Of a DNA stretch of 64,000 nucleotides, positions 21,536-33,895 are shown piece by piece. Source of the stretch: Ypsolopha sequella (Eukaryota > Arthropoda > Insecta > Lepidoptera > Ypsolophidae). Both the position numbers and the translations under genes were made by a program. The notes below the pieces were generated by a model. That model was not told the DNA's origin. It saw only the letters and a program-made list of their open reading frames with translations, and made no database searches. How positions within the stretch are numbered: the first letter of the stretch is position 1; every line of letters starts with the position of its first letter. The stretch covers positions 4,825,501 through 4,889,500 of the forward strand of contig OW203992.1 in the NCBI GenBank assembly GCA_934047225.1, written 5' to 3'.

Positions 21536-22343
21536 CTGGACTGTGATTTATTTAAGCGATATTAAGAATTCAAAGGGTTAGTAAACTTTGTACCCATTTC
21601 TATAGAAAATAACATTAAAGGTATGAAACATGTGCAAATATATTTATGTACTTTTATTTGCAGATTTATGAAAGATAAGCTAAACTTATCGAAAGCGCAA
21701 AACGGGAGTTTACACAAGTACAGTAAAAATTCTAGTACAGAGGCAGAATAAAAAAAGTATTTTATACTACCATATACTGTTATTAACCTGGCAGGATAGT
21801 ACTAAAGAAAGTAACCGGGACAGTCAAGTAGATTGCGCTGGTGGTGGTGGACTCTACTATACTTTCCACCAGGCGAGTTGCTTGGGATACTAGTCGCAAT
21901 CGGGAAATCTACTAAACGAACCAAACCAAACTGAAGCCGAAATTTGCCAAAACGGACCAAACTTGAGCCGAAGATTGCCGATGATATAAACGTTCTGAAA
22001 TAATTTATTGTAGGCTAGTGTTAAACTAGTTTATGCACTATACTACAACCATAGACTAAGTTACGTAGTAATATTTAGTCTATGCTACAACGCACTAAAG
22101 TTCAGTTTCGCGACGCAAAATCTGCTTACTTTTGAGACAGAGCTGAGCTAAAAAGAAAATATTTTATGCCATATTTCATAGCAACTGGTGAGCTAAGGTT
22201 TGTAGATCCATCCAAGCTTTCGAGGAAATGCACAGTTGAGAAATGAGTGCTCATAAGTTTTACAGAAAGTGGAACATAAATACAATTAATGGGCGGGTTT
22301 ACAATTTATGGGTTTAGTTATATATATGTCGGAGATTGAATAG
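21536..22343. other. No supported gene
   Basis: AT-rich. A small foldback (CATAGACTAA...TTAGTCTATG) lies at about 22049-22086. Nothing else recognised. Confidence 0.5.
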
Positions 22344-22639
22344 TTAAGGCGTATGACCACGCTAAATAAGCAACTCGATGTTTGTCGGTACAAATATCAA
22401 CGGAAACGACATTGAAATAATGTTCATTTCAGCGTGCCTTGAAAAGTGGCTGTTATGACAACCACTGCGTCTCCGGCTAGCGCAAAATAGGAGAGAATAA
22501 TACTTTTCACATGGAAGTCATTTACAAAAAAAAAAAAAAAATTTTTAATTTTTTAGATCTAAAAATTTCCTATTGTTTGGTGAAATCCCACTATCCCATC
22601 CCACTAATATTATAAATGCGAAAGTTTGGATGGATGTTT

Positions 22640-22945
22640 GTTACTCCTTCACGCCGTAACTACCAAACCGATTGGTCTGAAAATTTGCACAAATGTAGTT
22701 CTGGACCTGGAATAGCACATAGGCTACTTTTTATCCCATAAATCAGTTCCCATGGGATGGCAATGGGGTGTCAAATTTCTTTAGAAAAGTGACGTTTTGC
22801 TCCTTCACGCCCCGTACCTACCGATTGGGCTGAAACTTGGCACAAATGTAGTTCTAGACCTGAAATAGGACATAGGCTACTTTTTATCCCATATATCAGT
22901 TCCCATGGGATGGCAATGGGGTGACAAATTTCTTTAGAAAAGTAA
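22640..22945 (+). repeat. Duplicated ~150-bp segment in Helitron
   Basis: The segments 22640-22793 and 22794-22945 both run from CTCCTTCACGCC through CACAAATGTAGTTCT, AGGCTACTTTTTATCCCATA and CAGTTCCCATGGGATGGCAA to TTTCTTTAGAAAAGT. Confidence 0.75.
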
Positions 22946-23026
22946 AGTGTTTTACACAAGCTCAAGCACAAGCTCCTTTAAATTTGCACAAGCGCAAAGT
23001 ACAAAAAAATTGTACCAAATAAAAAT

Positions 23027-23770
23027 AAAAACGGTCAAGTGCGAGTCAGACTCGCAAGTCGTCCATAATTCGACAGTTTTGTAAATAGAAAATTTAATTT
23101 TGACATTTTTGGAACTTTAACGGTGAGATTTCGTTGTCCATCCATCCGTATGTCACAGCCTCATAACTTTAGCACCGTTAAAGACAGACTTAGAATTTTG
23201 CACAAGAGGAAAAAAAAAATATTCCTAAAACCACAATATGGGTATCAAATTACAAGTATTAAGGAGCTGATTATAAAATTATATAATTTGGCTATATTAA
23301 CTTGCACCTTTTTCAAGAAATCGTCGAAATACCACAAAAAAAATGTATGTACCCACCCCGATTATAGGTCATAACTGGCCAATTACAGGATAATTATAGC
23401 TTTTTTTTTTTAATACAAATGAAAAATAAAAATAAATTTAAATAAATTTATACATATTTTTTTAATACAATATAGGTATTAAAAAGTCGATTGTAAAAAT
23501 ATATAGTTTTGATAATTTACTTGCATCTATTTCGATAAATCCTCAGAAAACCACAAAAAATGTATGTCCCTTCCCTTATCTTCAAAACTGGTGAACCGAA
23601 AAATGTAAAAAAAAAAAAACCACGGCAATAAGTGCTTACGTAAAGATTACAGAAAAATATAGCGGTTGAGAAATTCACGAAAAAAAAGACCAAATAAAAT
23701 TTTCTGTTCCCAAAACTGTCGAATTACGAAACCTAGGTACGCGAGTCTGATTCGCACTTGACCGGTTTTT
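23027..23770. mobile_element. Inverted-repeat element nested in the Helitron
   Basis: The left end ACGGTCAAGTGCGAGTCAGA and the complement of the right end CCGGTCAAGTGCGAATCAGA open inverted arms of roughly 75-80 bp that also share AATTCGACAGTTTTG. The interior repeats a segment (AATATRGGTAT...CCACAAAAAATGTATG) twice. It belongs with the GGCCAAGTGCGAGTCGGACT family at 38686 and 39778. Confidence 0.7.
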
Positions 23771-23989
23771 CGTCAAATATTACAGGAATAATTAGCGTAC
23801 TTACGGCTACAATCTACTACGCGGACTCAATGCGGAACTTATTGAAAATCATTTTTGAATTAGTAAACGTGCGACAACAAATTTTATAAGCAATCGTGCT
23901 TTATCCGTTCAGAAACGCTGATACGCCTTCCACCTCGCCAAAGACACTTTATCTGGGGATAAAATATCTAGCCATCCATCAGCCTGTGT

Positions 23990-24235
23990 TCGTTCACTGC
24001 TGGAAATGGGCCTTTCTAAAATTTTGCCACTCTTGGCGCTCCTCCGTCATGCTCATCCAGCCGCTACCCGCGAAGTCCGCCGGGCCAGCAGGCACGAGGT
24101 CGGTCTAGGCTACGCTTTGCTGCACGTGGTGTCCATTCTAGGCCTTTTGACCCCAACGGCAATCACGTCGGCGACAAATATGGGCCTACCCACTGCCACT
24201 TCAACTTACTGATTCGGCAGATTATGTCGATGACT
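23990..24235 (+). repeat. Dispersed insect repeat fragment
   Basis: GTTCACTGCTGGAAATGGGC, CTCATCCAGCCGCTACC, GTGGTGTCCATTCTAG and CACTGCCACTTCAACTTACT follow one another as in a fragment I have seen scattered in moth genomes, probably part of a LINE 3' region. No open frame is retained. Recognition is from memory and unverified. Confidence 0.35.
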
Positions 24236-24374
24236 TTCCGCAGTGCTTAAAGGCAAAAGTATTTAACTGATAAGTTATCTCTTACCAAGGGCTTGATCCA
24301 CCGACTTAAGGTTGCTTAAGGAGCTATGGAACGAGCTATGCGTGGGATATCTCTAATGAATAAAATCGAATCAA

Positions 24375-24905
24375 GTAAAAGTAAAAAATAATTTCGTTCG
24401 GAAACGCGGCTCGGCCTACGGCCTGAACAAAAACACTTTAGCAAAGGACATTTCAAAGAACAAAAAATAGTTTCGTTTGGAAAAGCGGCTCGGACTTCGG
24501 CCTCGCCAAAGACCACCAAAGATACTTTAAAAATTAAGATGACATTTTTCAGGGTATTCGGAAAATCATTCCATAAGGACAAAATTATTTTTCGAAATAC
24601 AGTTGCTTTGGAGTTATAGAGCTGAAATTTTGCTTCTGTTACTGGGGTTGGGTTGGGTTTTTTGCTTCTGTTGCTAAGGTTGGGTTTAAGGATTTAATAT
24701 ATTTAAGAAAAAAATATTGTGTTTCAAAGTGTTAACACACTAACCGAAGTTTAATTCAGAGAAAAAAATTATAGTTTCGTTCAGAATTTACCTAAATTTT
24801 CAATTATGAATTTACAAATTTTACCTGGGAATCAAATAAGTGATCGAGAAATTATTTCGTGAGGAAACGTAGCTCGGCCTTATGCCTCGTCAAAGCCTGA
24901 GAATC
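24375..24905 (+). repeat. Loose short repeats inside the Helitron
   Basis: TTTCGTTCGGAAACGCGGCTCGG-type segments recur at about 24391, 24471 and 24855, each followed by CCTNNGGCCTNR and CAAAG. They are diverged from one another and non-coding. Confidence 0.5.
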
Positions 24906-25507
24906 AAACAAGAGATCAAGAAATAATTTTAAACTACAAAAAACTAAATCCACGCGGGCGAAGCCGCGTCCAAAAGCTAGTAATAATTAAAATCGCTTTA
25001 GGCGTTTGGAAGGAGTAAGAGAATTCTTGTGTTAATCATGTGACTCTTTCGATGACTTGATTTTTTTTGTCAAAACTTACAATTGAAAAACAGTTTATGA
25101 AACTTAAAATTTATTTTTGACTCTATAATGCTTAATATATATTTTTATGAAAGTTTTTGGACCACCCGTGTGGGAGAAGTAGGCCTTCAAAGACAGGACC
25201 AAATTGCAGTTGGCGTATCCATTCGCCTTAAGAATGAGTAGACGACTGTTCACTCGATAATTGACTCAAACATTCGGAACATCAGCGCCATCTAGGAGCG
25301 CTGAACAAAGTCTACAGACAGACACCGTGTTTGTTTGCGTTTAGACAGAGTATAATTTTTGATGAAACTGAAAAAAAAAAACAGTTGTATTGTTGTCATA
25401 TGATTTATAGCGATATCCAACGCTTTGGATACCCTAAACATTATTTAGAGTGCATTACGAACTAATGACAGCCCACATTCGGAAACACCATCTCATGATG
25501 ATAAGAT

Positions 25508-25828
25508 ATTTTTCAATGCATGTACTCGTAAAGGCTCACTTTTTATGCATCAAAACCGAACAGAAAGTCGATTATTTATTTATTTTCAATGCTTGGCTAA
25601 CCTGCAGCCTTTCTTGTGTACCATAAATGTCATACTTTTTTCACTGTTTAACGGCTCTGGATACCTAGTCCTTTTGAGCCAATTACAATTTAAAGTTCAC
25701 AAAATTATATTTGTTTTATTTCCTCACACTATGCATTGAAAAACGTAGTATGATACACGGGCGTAAGAGCAATAAATTACTCGTAATTTATTCCTTTGCG
25801 CCCTTGTAGCATAAACTACTATTTATGT
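25508..25828 (-). repeat. Dispersed repeat E, copy 2 (inverted)
   Basis: Reverse complement of 15347-15722 and 43940-44277. Lacks about 20 bases near the head (between ATAAATTAC and its inverted partner) relative to the other copies. Confidence 0.7.
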
Positions 25829-26883
25829 AAGCTGTGTCAAACGTAAGCCATAAATCAGATATACGCTTTAATTACATAGATTTAAACTAAGCTTATTTAT
25901 AATCCGTTTATCTTAATATTTACCATTTCAAGTAACCACACACTAGTACAGAGCACGAGTGCACCCGCAACTCTTAAACAAACATCGAAACTGAAACAAC
26001 ATCTAAGTAACAATTTAAAGCTGGCAAAGGATGAACCGAAGCCTCGTTTCAGGATTCTTAACACGTTCGTTGACTATCGAGAGCGGTCAGGGCTCGAGAA
26101 TCAAAGATGTCGAGTGCTTGAGCACTCGAGATATTGAGCGCTCTCTACAGTTGGAGTTTAAGTGTGCTTGACTTGTCTATACATTGAAAGTTGGAAGTTG
26201 AACAGAACCATATCATTTGCCTTCTCTAACTTTTATCATGAGTAATTAAGTATAAAGACGGATCGAATTACATGAATTTATTCCGCGATACGCGATATGT
26301 TTCGAATTCCTTCCGAATTCGTTGTCAAGCGAGCGAGGGTCTGTTGTCAGCGGACGAAGTCCCTGGACTAATCATGAGTCTAATGCCATAATAGAAATTT
26401 ATTCTTGTCAATTTGTAATAATAATTATTTAAATTTATTAATTTATTAAAACTTAAATAATGAAAAAGTAACTTAAATTTAAAACTAAATAATCTCAAAA
26501 TAAAATAAAAGAAAAGAAAAAGCCCTAAAACAATATACTAAATAAAAAATATTTCCTAGGCCGTTGCCTTCGGGTGCGGTGCCCCCGTATTACCCCGTTG
26601 GATCGCCAGACTGATCCTCTGGCCGAGGTGTGCCCCAGCCCTTGGGTCACCAGAGGCGTCGATGTAGAAATGAAATAATGATCTCCTTCTTGAAGTGCCT
26701 CTCCAATCACTCTAGGTTGGCAGTCAGGTCTGCATATAATATTTTGTAAAAATAATGTTTTCTCGGTGTTACTATTTTCTTATAAATAGTGATATAATGG
26801 AAAAAAACAAGCAACTTTTTATTACCATTTCATGATAAAAGTAAAAGATATTGTTGCAAACTCCGAATTTAAATAAACATACA
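25829..26883. other. No supported gene
   Basis: Mostly AT-rich, with a GC-richer stretch at 26560-26660 that shows no recognised motif. No gene supported. Confidence 0.5.
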
Positions 26884-27115
26884 TACTTTATTTCTGAGCG
26901 TCTTATTCATGCATCTTAAAAATGTATTCCTTGAATTGGTATAATTTTCTTATTATTTATTATTTCATGCATCGTAACTATTATTTACTTATCCCTATTA
27001 TTAATTTCATTAATTCAAATTAAATTCTCAGCTGCCCATTTCTCAACAAAGGCCTCCCCCATAATTTCCCATTCTCTTTTATTATTTGTTTTTCTATGCC
27101 AGGTTTTCATACGAC
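26884..27115 (-). pseudogene. LINE 3' end, second copy (inverted)
   Basis: Inverted counterpart of 6144-6480. The minus strand reads TGGCATAGAAAAACAAATAA and then the Trp-rich C-terminal codons, with changes near the stop, followed by the same AT-rich tail with GATGCATGAA. It is 5'-truncated. Confidence 0.6.
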
Positions 27116-27428
27116 TTGCTAAATATGTACACTTCACAGGACCAAATGATACAATATCGCCCCAACTGAGTATCAGACAATTCAAAACAGAGTCCCTTTA
27201 GAGAGCAGTAAAGTAAACGTCTGCATTTACGACTGAATGTGCTACGGAACCCTGCTAATTGTTTTAGAGGCAATGGGAGGCCGTTAAGAGGCCATCCCGA
27301 CAAAAGCCGGTTCTGTCTTAATTATGGATAGGAATGCTCTTACTAGTTTCCGTGGAGGTCGGTTTGGATTGGAGGAAATTTTGTAGCTTTAGAGGATTCG
27401 AATCTCGGTTCAGGGCTCCTCAGATCCT
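27116..27428. other. No supported gene
   Basis: Unassigned. A weak B-box-like GGATTCGAATCTCGG lies at 27391-27405, but no A-box partner or SINE body is clear. Confidence 0.4.
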
Positions 27429-27815
27429 ACAATACAATACAATACAATACAATACAATACAATCATTTATTCTCCATATAACAGTGTCCGTTATACATGG
27501 TTTGTCCATTAAATTAAATACAATAAAATTAAAATTAACATTATAAGGGTAGCTTATTATTACATAAGATAAAATGAAAATACTATCAAACAATTGATAG
27601 AAGTCGATAAAAATGTACAGATAAATAACAAAACCAATAATAAAAAAAAAAAACTATTCTGACATTGAACTTGATTTCAATTTTAAACACATATATTCTG
27701 TAATGGAATAAAATGGAATAAATATAATCTCTTTACCTTGGTTTTAAATTCTAGTTGCGGTAATCTAGTAATCTGTATAAGTAGTTTGTTATACATCGCA
27801 ATTTTTACATATATG
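27429..27815 (-). pseudogene. LINE 3' end with pentanucleotide tail (minus)
   Basis: An (AATAC)n run at 27429-27464, the reverse of a (GTATT)n tail, closes a minus-strand element. Upstream on that strand a frame reads KIAMYNKLLIQITRLPQLEF and continues to a stop at 27683-27685. The run of basic and hydrophobic residues before the stop resembles C-termini of CR1-like ORF2 proteins. The rest of the LINE is absent. Confidence 0.45.
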
Positions 27816-28445
27816 CCTACCTTTCTTCATGAGCTGATTGTAAAAACGTACCACATAATTACATAATTTCAGCCACGCGTTTTCTGAAAAACAAAAAATA
27901 ATTCTCAAAACATACCAAGTTTGGGCTCCTCCAGGCAAAAAACGGCTGAAGGAATTGTTGTGAAACAGATGTCAACTGGTATCAGGTGGTAGAGCTGATG
28001 CCGGGCTCGACTGCGGAGGTACCACCATCTTACTTGGAGATCCCCTCGAAGTAATTCGAGGGAGAGTAAGAGGACAGCACACAGGCAAAAAACCAGGAGG
28101 CCCACCATGCCTGGGACCGATGGATGGCGGTATATCCATCCCTAATAGCCGGGCCTTATATGGAACAGACTGGTGACGGGCAGCGGCGTCAGTGGTGCGA
28201 GGGTTCTGGCACCGCGCTCACCAACCCGCCTGCCCAGCGTGTGTGAGTATGGTCAATTCTTCCAGGATGACCGCCGGGCGTGGCAAAGTCCTGGAAAGGC
28301 TTATGTCCAGCAGTTGACGAACTAGGCTGATGGATGGAAATGTCAACTGACTTTTAATGTCCTCATGACTAACTGCATGATAGCATGTACTACAAGACTG
28401 CACACAGCTTCTGGATTATAAGTGACGTCATCTTCACATCGCGTG
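27816..28445. other. No supported gene; GC-richer patch
   Basis: 27900-28260 is GC-richer than its surroundings, but frames are short and broken. No family assigned. Confidence 0.4.
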
Positions 28446-28655
28446 TTATCATATCGTTACCACATATATCTATAGGGGTGTCGGAGGCTTTTCCGGGTGT
28501 GGACTGTCACTGAAACATGACTCGTATACCCTCTTATCACTGACGATTCTGCATCCCAACGTGATTAGGGGTACTTCAGGCACAAATACAAATAATCAAC
28601 GAATCTGGGTCTCAAGATTGAGAGCCCTGCATCCTACCGACTGAGCTACTGCTGA
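28446..28655 (-). mobile_element. tRNA-headed SINE
   Basis: The minus strand from 28655 has AGCAGTAGCTCAGTCGGTAG (A-box) and, after CTCTCAATCTTGAG, a decayed B-box CAGATTCGTTG. The body has TTTGTGCCTGAAGTACC and ACGTTGGGATGCAGAATCGT. Same family as 48100-48446. Confidence 0.65.
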
Positions 28656-28923
28656 TAGTGAGTGTTAAGATGAAGTCGCGGAAGCCAGAAACTGGCGATA
28701 GTACCCATCCATACGAACAACCTTTACTATGGACTCCATATGGAGTATGGAGTACTAGTACGGAGCCAACGATCGAAAAAAAAATATTAATCAATATTAT
28801 TATTAGCTACCCGACCAAAATGTATGATACATCAGATTTTACGCAGTTATTTGGGCTCCTCATCAGGCTAAATATAACCTCATGATAGAGTGAATACAAA
28901 ATAAATTTGTAAGATATTTATCG
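28656..28923. repeat. Dispersed repeat shared with 57090-57290 and 30560-30620
   Basis: GGAAGCCAGAAACTGGCGAT and CCATACGAACAAC recur inverted at 57215-57275 and near 30585-30620. TGTATGAWACA...CGACCAAAATGTATGA links further to 57150. Function unknown. Confidence 0.45.
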
Positions 28924-29056
28924 TGTTACTACAAAACGGTGTTTAACTTTAGACAGTGTTTAAATCTGTTGTTGTCGCCTTTTCTTTCATATTGTAAAAG
29001 AGTGACAGCAACAGATTTAAACACTGTCTAAAGTAAACACCGTTTTGTAGTTACAC
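28924..29056. repeat. Foldback MITE
   Basis: Arms 28924-28971 and 29009-29056 are nearly perfect inverted repeats (three differences) containing CTACAAAACGGTGTTTA and ACAGTGTTTAAATCTGTTG, around a 37-base spacer. Confidence 0.75.
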
Positions 29057-30299
29057 CGTTATATTTTAAACTATATGATGTGTGTCTATTCTACCCATTA
29101 ATGTACCCAACATTATTCATCCTTGGAATGGTTGGGTACTACAAACTTGATGTAAGAAGGAATCTATGTCTAGTGACATATATATTTAAGTTGTTACGCG
29201 GCAAGGTATGTCACCCGAGTGTACTGGAGCAAGTGAAGCTGTGCGTGCTCGAGCGCTACGTGTGGCGGCGGCGGCGCACTGTGGGAACATTTGTATGGAA
29301 TCACGGAAATTACTACTGATAAATGACTAAAAATATTTCACAAGTGATTTCAGGCAACTAACTTTTGCGTATAGGTGCTAGGTAGGTTACAAAGCTACAT
29401 TTTGGTGTTACCCACTCTAAAAAAAAAAAAAAATTTAAATATCCTACAAGATTTTGGCGACGATATTTTATTAATTTAAAAACCCCGCTATTCCCGCGAA
29501 TTCAATTTCTAATTAAAAACAAACTTCTTTTTTTTATAGTCCTTTAGGCAAAGGACTTATTGCCTATACAGCCTTAAACGCAAGCATAAATTGCAAAAAA
29601 GTAACTACGCGTGGCGCCAACTTGAGAAAAAAGATGTACTAGGTAACTGAGTTTTGTTCTTTTAATTTTTAAAATTTAAATTTCTTTAGGGAGGGCAGGT
29701 ATGGGCAGCTGAATTTATTGTCAACTAATAGTATAGATATCTAGCTATTCACTGACATACATAACTATATGTAGGCAAATGTAGCTAAAAGTGTAGGACC
29801 AAGAGTTTGAATAAAAACCGTAGTTATTCTGAAACTAAATTTAAATATAACCGTAACCCTGAGTTTTTTTATTTTTTTTCATTATGAGTACGGCATAATG
29901 TAAACAAGAAAATATACACTAAAAAAAAATATGTATATAATTGGAAACTTTTAATCGAAACATTTAAATAAATTCTTTCTATAAATGGTTCTGAATGCAA
30001 TACACTGAAACAATCGAAAATTTATTAATTTTAAAAATCAGTAGAAAAAAAAGTACCAAGCCCAAAAAATTTTTTTTGGTAAATTTGGAAGCAGCGTTTA
30101 ATTGGTCATTCACAAAAAATAAAATTTTCTTTGTAAAAGATACAACACAAAAATTATCTATTTCCGCGGAATTCCCACTGTGCGGCGGCCGTGCCTGCTG
30201 GTCGTGCCATGCGCCCAAACTAAACTGTTGTCGGATGCACCCCTTACGCGAGCCTTTCGTACAATCAATTAGGTGGTGGAAAACATTGACGTGTTTCAT
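29057..30299. other. No supported gene; paired opposed frames
   Basis: Two overlapping frames of about 105 codons, on opposite strands at 29979-30309, look tempting but have no domain. A Cys-rich patch (CWSCHAPKLNCC) in the plus frame comes from a GC-rich island at 30165-30260. No splice or polyadenylation context singles either out. Confidence 0.4.
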
Positions 30300-30536
30300 T
30301 GCTCTTTGAATGAATTCACAAAAGCTACATTGTGTGTTTTGTGTTATGTAAATTAGGTCTAAATCTTTGTGTTATTTCTATTATTTTCTATTGTGTATTT
30401 TTATTTTTGATTTTGTGTTTTTGTTTTTTTTGTTGATAATAAATTGTATTATGTTTAAGTTAGTAGCTACACTATCGTCTTAGGTTAGTCCTGTAAAGAT
30501 AGATGTAAGTTGAATAAATAAATAAATAATAAATGA
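30300..30536 (+). repeat. Retroposon 3' tail with (AATA)n
   Basis: GTAGCTACACTATCGTCTTA, a TTGAATAAATAAATAAATAA run at about 30511-30535, and T-rich text upstream resemble an insect LINE 3' UTR and tail. No coding end is recognised. Confidence 0.35.
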
Positions 30537-31049
30537 ATTTCTTTTTCTCGATATCTCAATTTTTTTTCACGGAAAGTTGTTCGTCTGAACGAGTACTATC
30601 GCCAGTTTCCAGCTTACGCAACTTCATCTTAACACCTTGTATAATCTATCATCTCAAGTAACCTCTACCCCTATGTTAAACCAACAAGTTTACTTAGAAG
30701 CTTGAACTTAAGTTGCGTTGCACGAGTATAACCAATACCTATTTATCATGCTGAAGCACGTATTGAGTTACCATTAAGTTGCTACAATACGTCTTAAATA
30801 GTTTTATAGATCCTTTTGCTGTGATAAACCAAAAAAGCGATACAAATGTAGAGAAACAGCGCTAGCGTTGCAACGAATGTTCGTTACGATACGAAAAAAC
30901 AACTTATTTTGTGGAAATCAGTAAATAAACAGGGACTCCTTACTCCTTAATCCTTTTAAATATAATCTAAATCCATAATACATTTGTATGAATTTTTATG
31001 TAAAACAAAATTCTACCACAAACATAAATGTGAATGAATGATAGGGCTC
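30537..31049. other. No supported gene
   Basis: Contains the GTTGTTCGTCTGAACGAG segment shared with 57218; otherwise unassigned. Confidence 0.45.
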
Positions 31050-31172
31050 ACTACTCATCACGTTGGGACGTAATAATCGTCGGTGAAACGCGGGTGTACC
31101 GCGTGTGGACTGTGACTTGCATTTCACAGTTCACACTCGGAACACCTCTGACACTCCCTCGGGGATTCATGT
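31050..31172 (+). mobile_element. SINE body fragment, headless
   Basis: ATCACGTTGGGACGTAATAA, GTGTGGACTGTGACTTGCAT and CCTCGGGGATTCATG match the body of the SINEs at 18509 and 48100, in plus orientation. The tRNA-like head is missing, as in a 5'-truncated copy. Confidence 0.6.
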
Positions 31173-32984
31173 ACACTATATAATATATATTACGTAATTG
31201 TTAATAGCACAAATCGGAACGTACAGCAAATCGGCCAATCAGAGTTGTCAACAATTCTAAGATGGCAGACATTTGTTCGTTTAAAACCGTTAACTAGACT
31301 AATTTTTCCACAAAAACTTGCTTTTTCCCCGGACTTTAAAAAATCCTTCTGCGCTTTGTGTAATGCGCGTACTTTGATTCCTTGAACATGCCGTCAAAAC
31401 AAGAAAATTGCGGGCCGCCAACCAGCATGATCCTTTGAATAACATAGATGATCCCCGTGTTATGGACAGACAGATGGACCCACAGACGGATAAGGAGTCT
31501 GGCTTAGACTTTTGAAGAAAGGACAACAACGTCTCACGGACACTTACGGACGGACGACAAGACAGAACAGACGTCATAGACATCTTTAATGGTAAATGAA
31601 TACCGATTTCTTGACCAGAAGTCCTTTTATTTGCTACACCCCGTACATTATGTACATTGGGGTACAATTTTCTGACTTTTATACATGCTTTTATATGAGT
31701 TCCAGTATACCCTAGCAGGGAGGATTACTCTACCATTATTAACACAAGCCTTGACTCTTTTTACCAAGTAATACAGACGATAGTTCATGAACTCACAGGT
31801 TTAGGTTGTGGTGTGAGGAAGTTAACTTTCCAATCTGTATGTTAATGTTGACGACACGACTTGGCCCCGTAGTATAATGTGTAATCGCGCGTGCTAGATT
31901 TATAATTAAAATGTGGTTCATATTTATTATTTAAGATATCGTTTATTTACTGTTTAGCATTTGATATCATGTCAGGATATAGAATGGAAAATATGTGTTT
32001 ACTACTCTTTATCCACAACTTTTATTTATAATCCAGGGTTGAGATTAATTTATGAAACAAGATCATTATATTATTTTATTATGTATTTATTATGTTTATT
32101 TATAAAATAGGAATCGCATGTTATGTAATTATCTTAATCTTGAAAGTTATTAATATGAAATATTAAACTAATACATTATTAAATTAGTGGAATGCCAAAG
32201 GCACAACAAAACAATTGAATGAAAAAAAATATGAAAAATACTTTTTTTTACAACTTAATCATACAAAATTATTTACAGTGTTTGGGGACTATATTTAAGT
32301 ACGGAATTACCTGTATTAGGATAACCCGCTCTTCCATAGCATTACAATATATTTACATGAACAAAGTGAGATGAATGATTGCAAATTATGATTAAATGAT
32401 CCAAAAGAATACTCATCTTTTATTATTCCGGTAGTTTTCTCTTTATACCAGCACAATGACTTTTTGCACCTTAACTATACGACCATAACACATCGTAAAT
32501 ATCTGCTCCGTTCGATAGTTTCTCCAAAAGCAAGTGTGTCCCTCTCTGAACACCGAATTATATTTTATTTACTAATAATATTACTTTTCTTTTTTATTAC
32601 AATGAATTCTCTGACCCGATTCCGTTCCGCCATGACGATACCATACCCTTCCCAAAACAACTTTTAGTAAAAAAAAAAACCCACGTGGAGTAAAAACCCC
32701 ACCTACAGTAGTTTCTTAACTTATTGAAAGTAAATCATTATTATGTCATAATCATTATATATTTACACATAACAATTCATATCATAATTTATTATGGTCT
32801 TACAACAATAGTACGATAAGTATTTGATAATAATCCAGCTTCCACATAACATCCTTGTTTATCTCAAGTCAAACACATAAATGATCGCTGAAAACTATCA
32901 CAATAATATTGATTATTTTGACAAGTAATAATTATAAACCTTAAAAACTATTACAGCCAACTCTACACCCATAAATATTCATAT
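31173..32984. other. No supported gene
   Basis: A 122-codon minus-strand frame (31299-31667) is featureless. From 31900 on the sequence is strongly AT-rich. Confidence 0.5.
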
Positions 32985-33116
32985 TATATCACGCGCGACG
33001 CAACTTAGTTAAATCACAAGTGCGAGGAGCGTGACACGATGCTTTTGTGATTAAAACAGTACGCCACGCTTCTCGCATGTTATTCAACTAACTCGCGTCG
33101 CGCGCGATTAAACAAT
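32985..33116. repeat. Foldback element with CG-rich tips
   Basis: Outer parts contain TATCACGCGCGACGC and the complement TAATCGCGCGCGACGC. Arms of about 45 bp include GTGCGAGGAGCGTG and its partner. Diverged arms, about 130 bp overall. Confidence 0.65.
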
Positions 33117-33436
33117 AATGATTAAAAAATAATGCTACGGGGCCTGGGGGTGAATAGAATGGAGTACGGACGAAGCGTGGGATACCATATCTGTATAATA
33201 ATAAAAAAATCTACGGTGAAATACAAAAGTTTTTTAATAAGTATTTCTCATAATTGCTGCTACAATCAAAATGGTAAGGAATTAATTGAACGAAACAACA
33301 CAAATCTAATAAAACACCTATTTAAAGGAAGTCTTTACATATAGGTTCTTCCTTTTTAATTATTTGTTTAGTACATTGTAATCAGCTTATGTAATGTGTT
33401 TGTAATGAGCTTTCAAAAATAACTGTTGTTTGTAGT
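33117..33436. other. No supported gene
   Basis: Unassigned AT-rich sequence. Confidence 0.5.
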
Positions 33437-33712
33437 ACCTATACAAGATGAATTTGTAAACATCGTCCAAATTCATACTTGAGCCTTGGTAAGTGATCAG
33501 CATCATGAACCAATAACGAATTTTGTAAAATTCATAAAATGAAATTTCGACTCCCCATAGTGATTCACTCAGAACTGGGAGTAAATTATTATGGGAAGTC
33601 GAAATTTCATTGTACGAATTTCACAAAAATTGCTATCGATCCCTGATGCTGATCACTTACCAAGCCTCGAGTATGAATTTGGACGATGATCAAAAAGTCA
33701 CCTTGTATATGG
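33437..33712. repeat. Foldback MITE
   Basis: The outer arms share CATCGTCCAAATTCATACT and AAGTGATCAGCATCA with their inverted partners. An inner pair, GAAATTTCGACTCCC/GGAAGTCGAAATTTC, folds again. Lies just upstream of the LINE. Confidence 0.75.
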
Positions 33713-33895
33713 TTCTTTAGGTTTCTTTGTGTTATTTGTAAGTGTTCAAGTTTCGTGTTGTACCTAACTGTTTCTGAAACTGAAAAAAAATTAAACATAT
33801 ACACAAATACCCTGAATGCTCAGTGACGCGCGTGCGAGCATACAAGCGTGACGTGTGTGCAGGCGCTATCGATCGAGTAAGCCACTTTATTCGAA

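Larger units (their letters stand above)
22586..24980 (+). mobile_element. Non-autonomous Helitron
   Basis: Starts TCCCACTATCCCATCCCAC and ends with a GC-rich hairpin (GCGGGCGAAGCCGC) followed by AAAAGCTAG. The flanks are A on the left and T on the right. Insertion between A and T without duplication, a TC 5' end, and a 3' hairpin followed by CTRR are the Helitron hallmarks. The uninterrupted host copy near 46911 shows the joined empty site. There is no Rep or helicase coding. The interior holds a tandem duplication, an inserted inverted-repeat element and several short repeats. Confidence 0.8.
22344..25231 (+). mobile_element. TTAA-flanked MITE, family D, split by a Helitron
   Basis: The left end is TTAA-GGCGTATGACCACGC (22344) and the right end CATTCGCC-TTAA (25231). 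Removing 22586-24980 leaves about 490 bp collinear (inverted) with the uninterrupted copy at 46667-47152, including ACAAATATCAACGGAAAC and GGACCACCCGTGTGGGAGAA. Truncated relatives are at 49489-49674, 58854-59060 and 61106-61443. Confidence 0.8.

Noticed and set aside
29979..30309. Opposed 104- and 106-codon frames, one with a Cys-rich patch
   Set aside because: No domain, no splice or polyadenylation support, and both strands open at once over a mixed AT/GC stretch.
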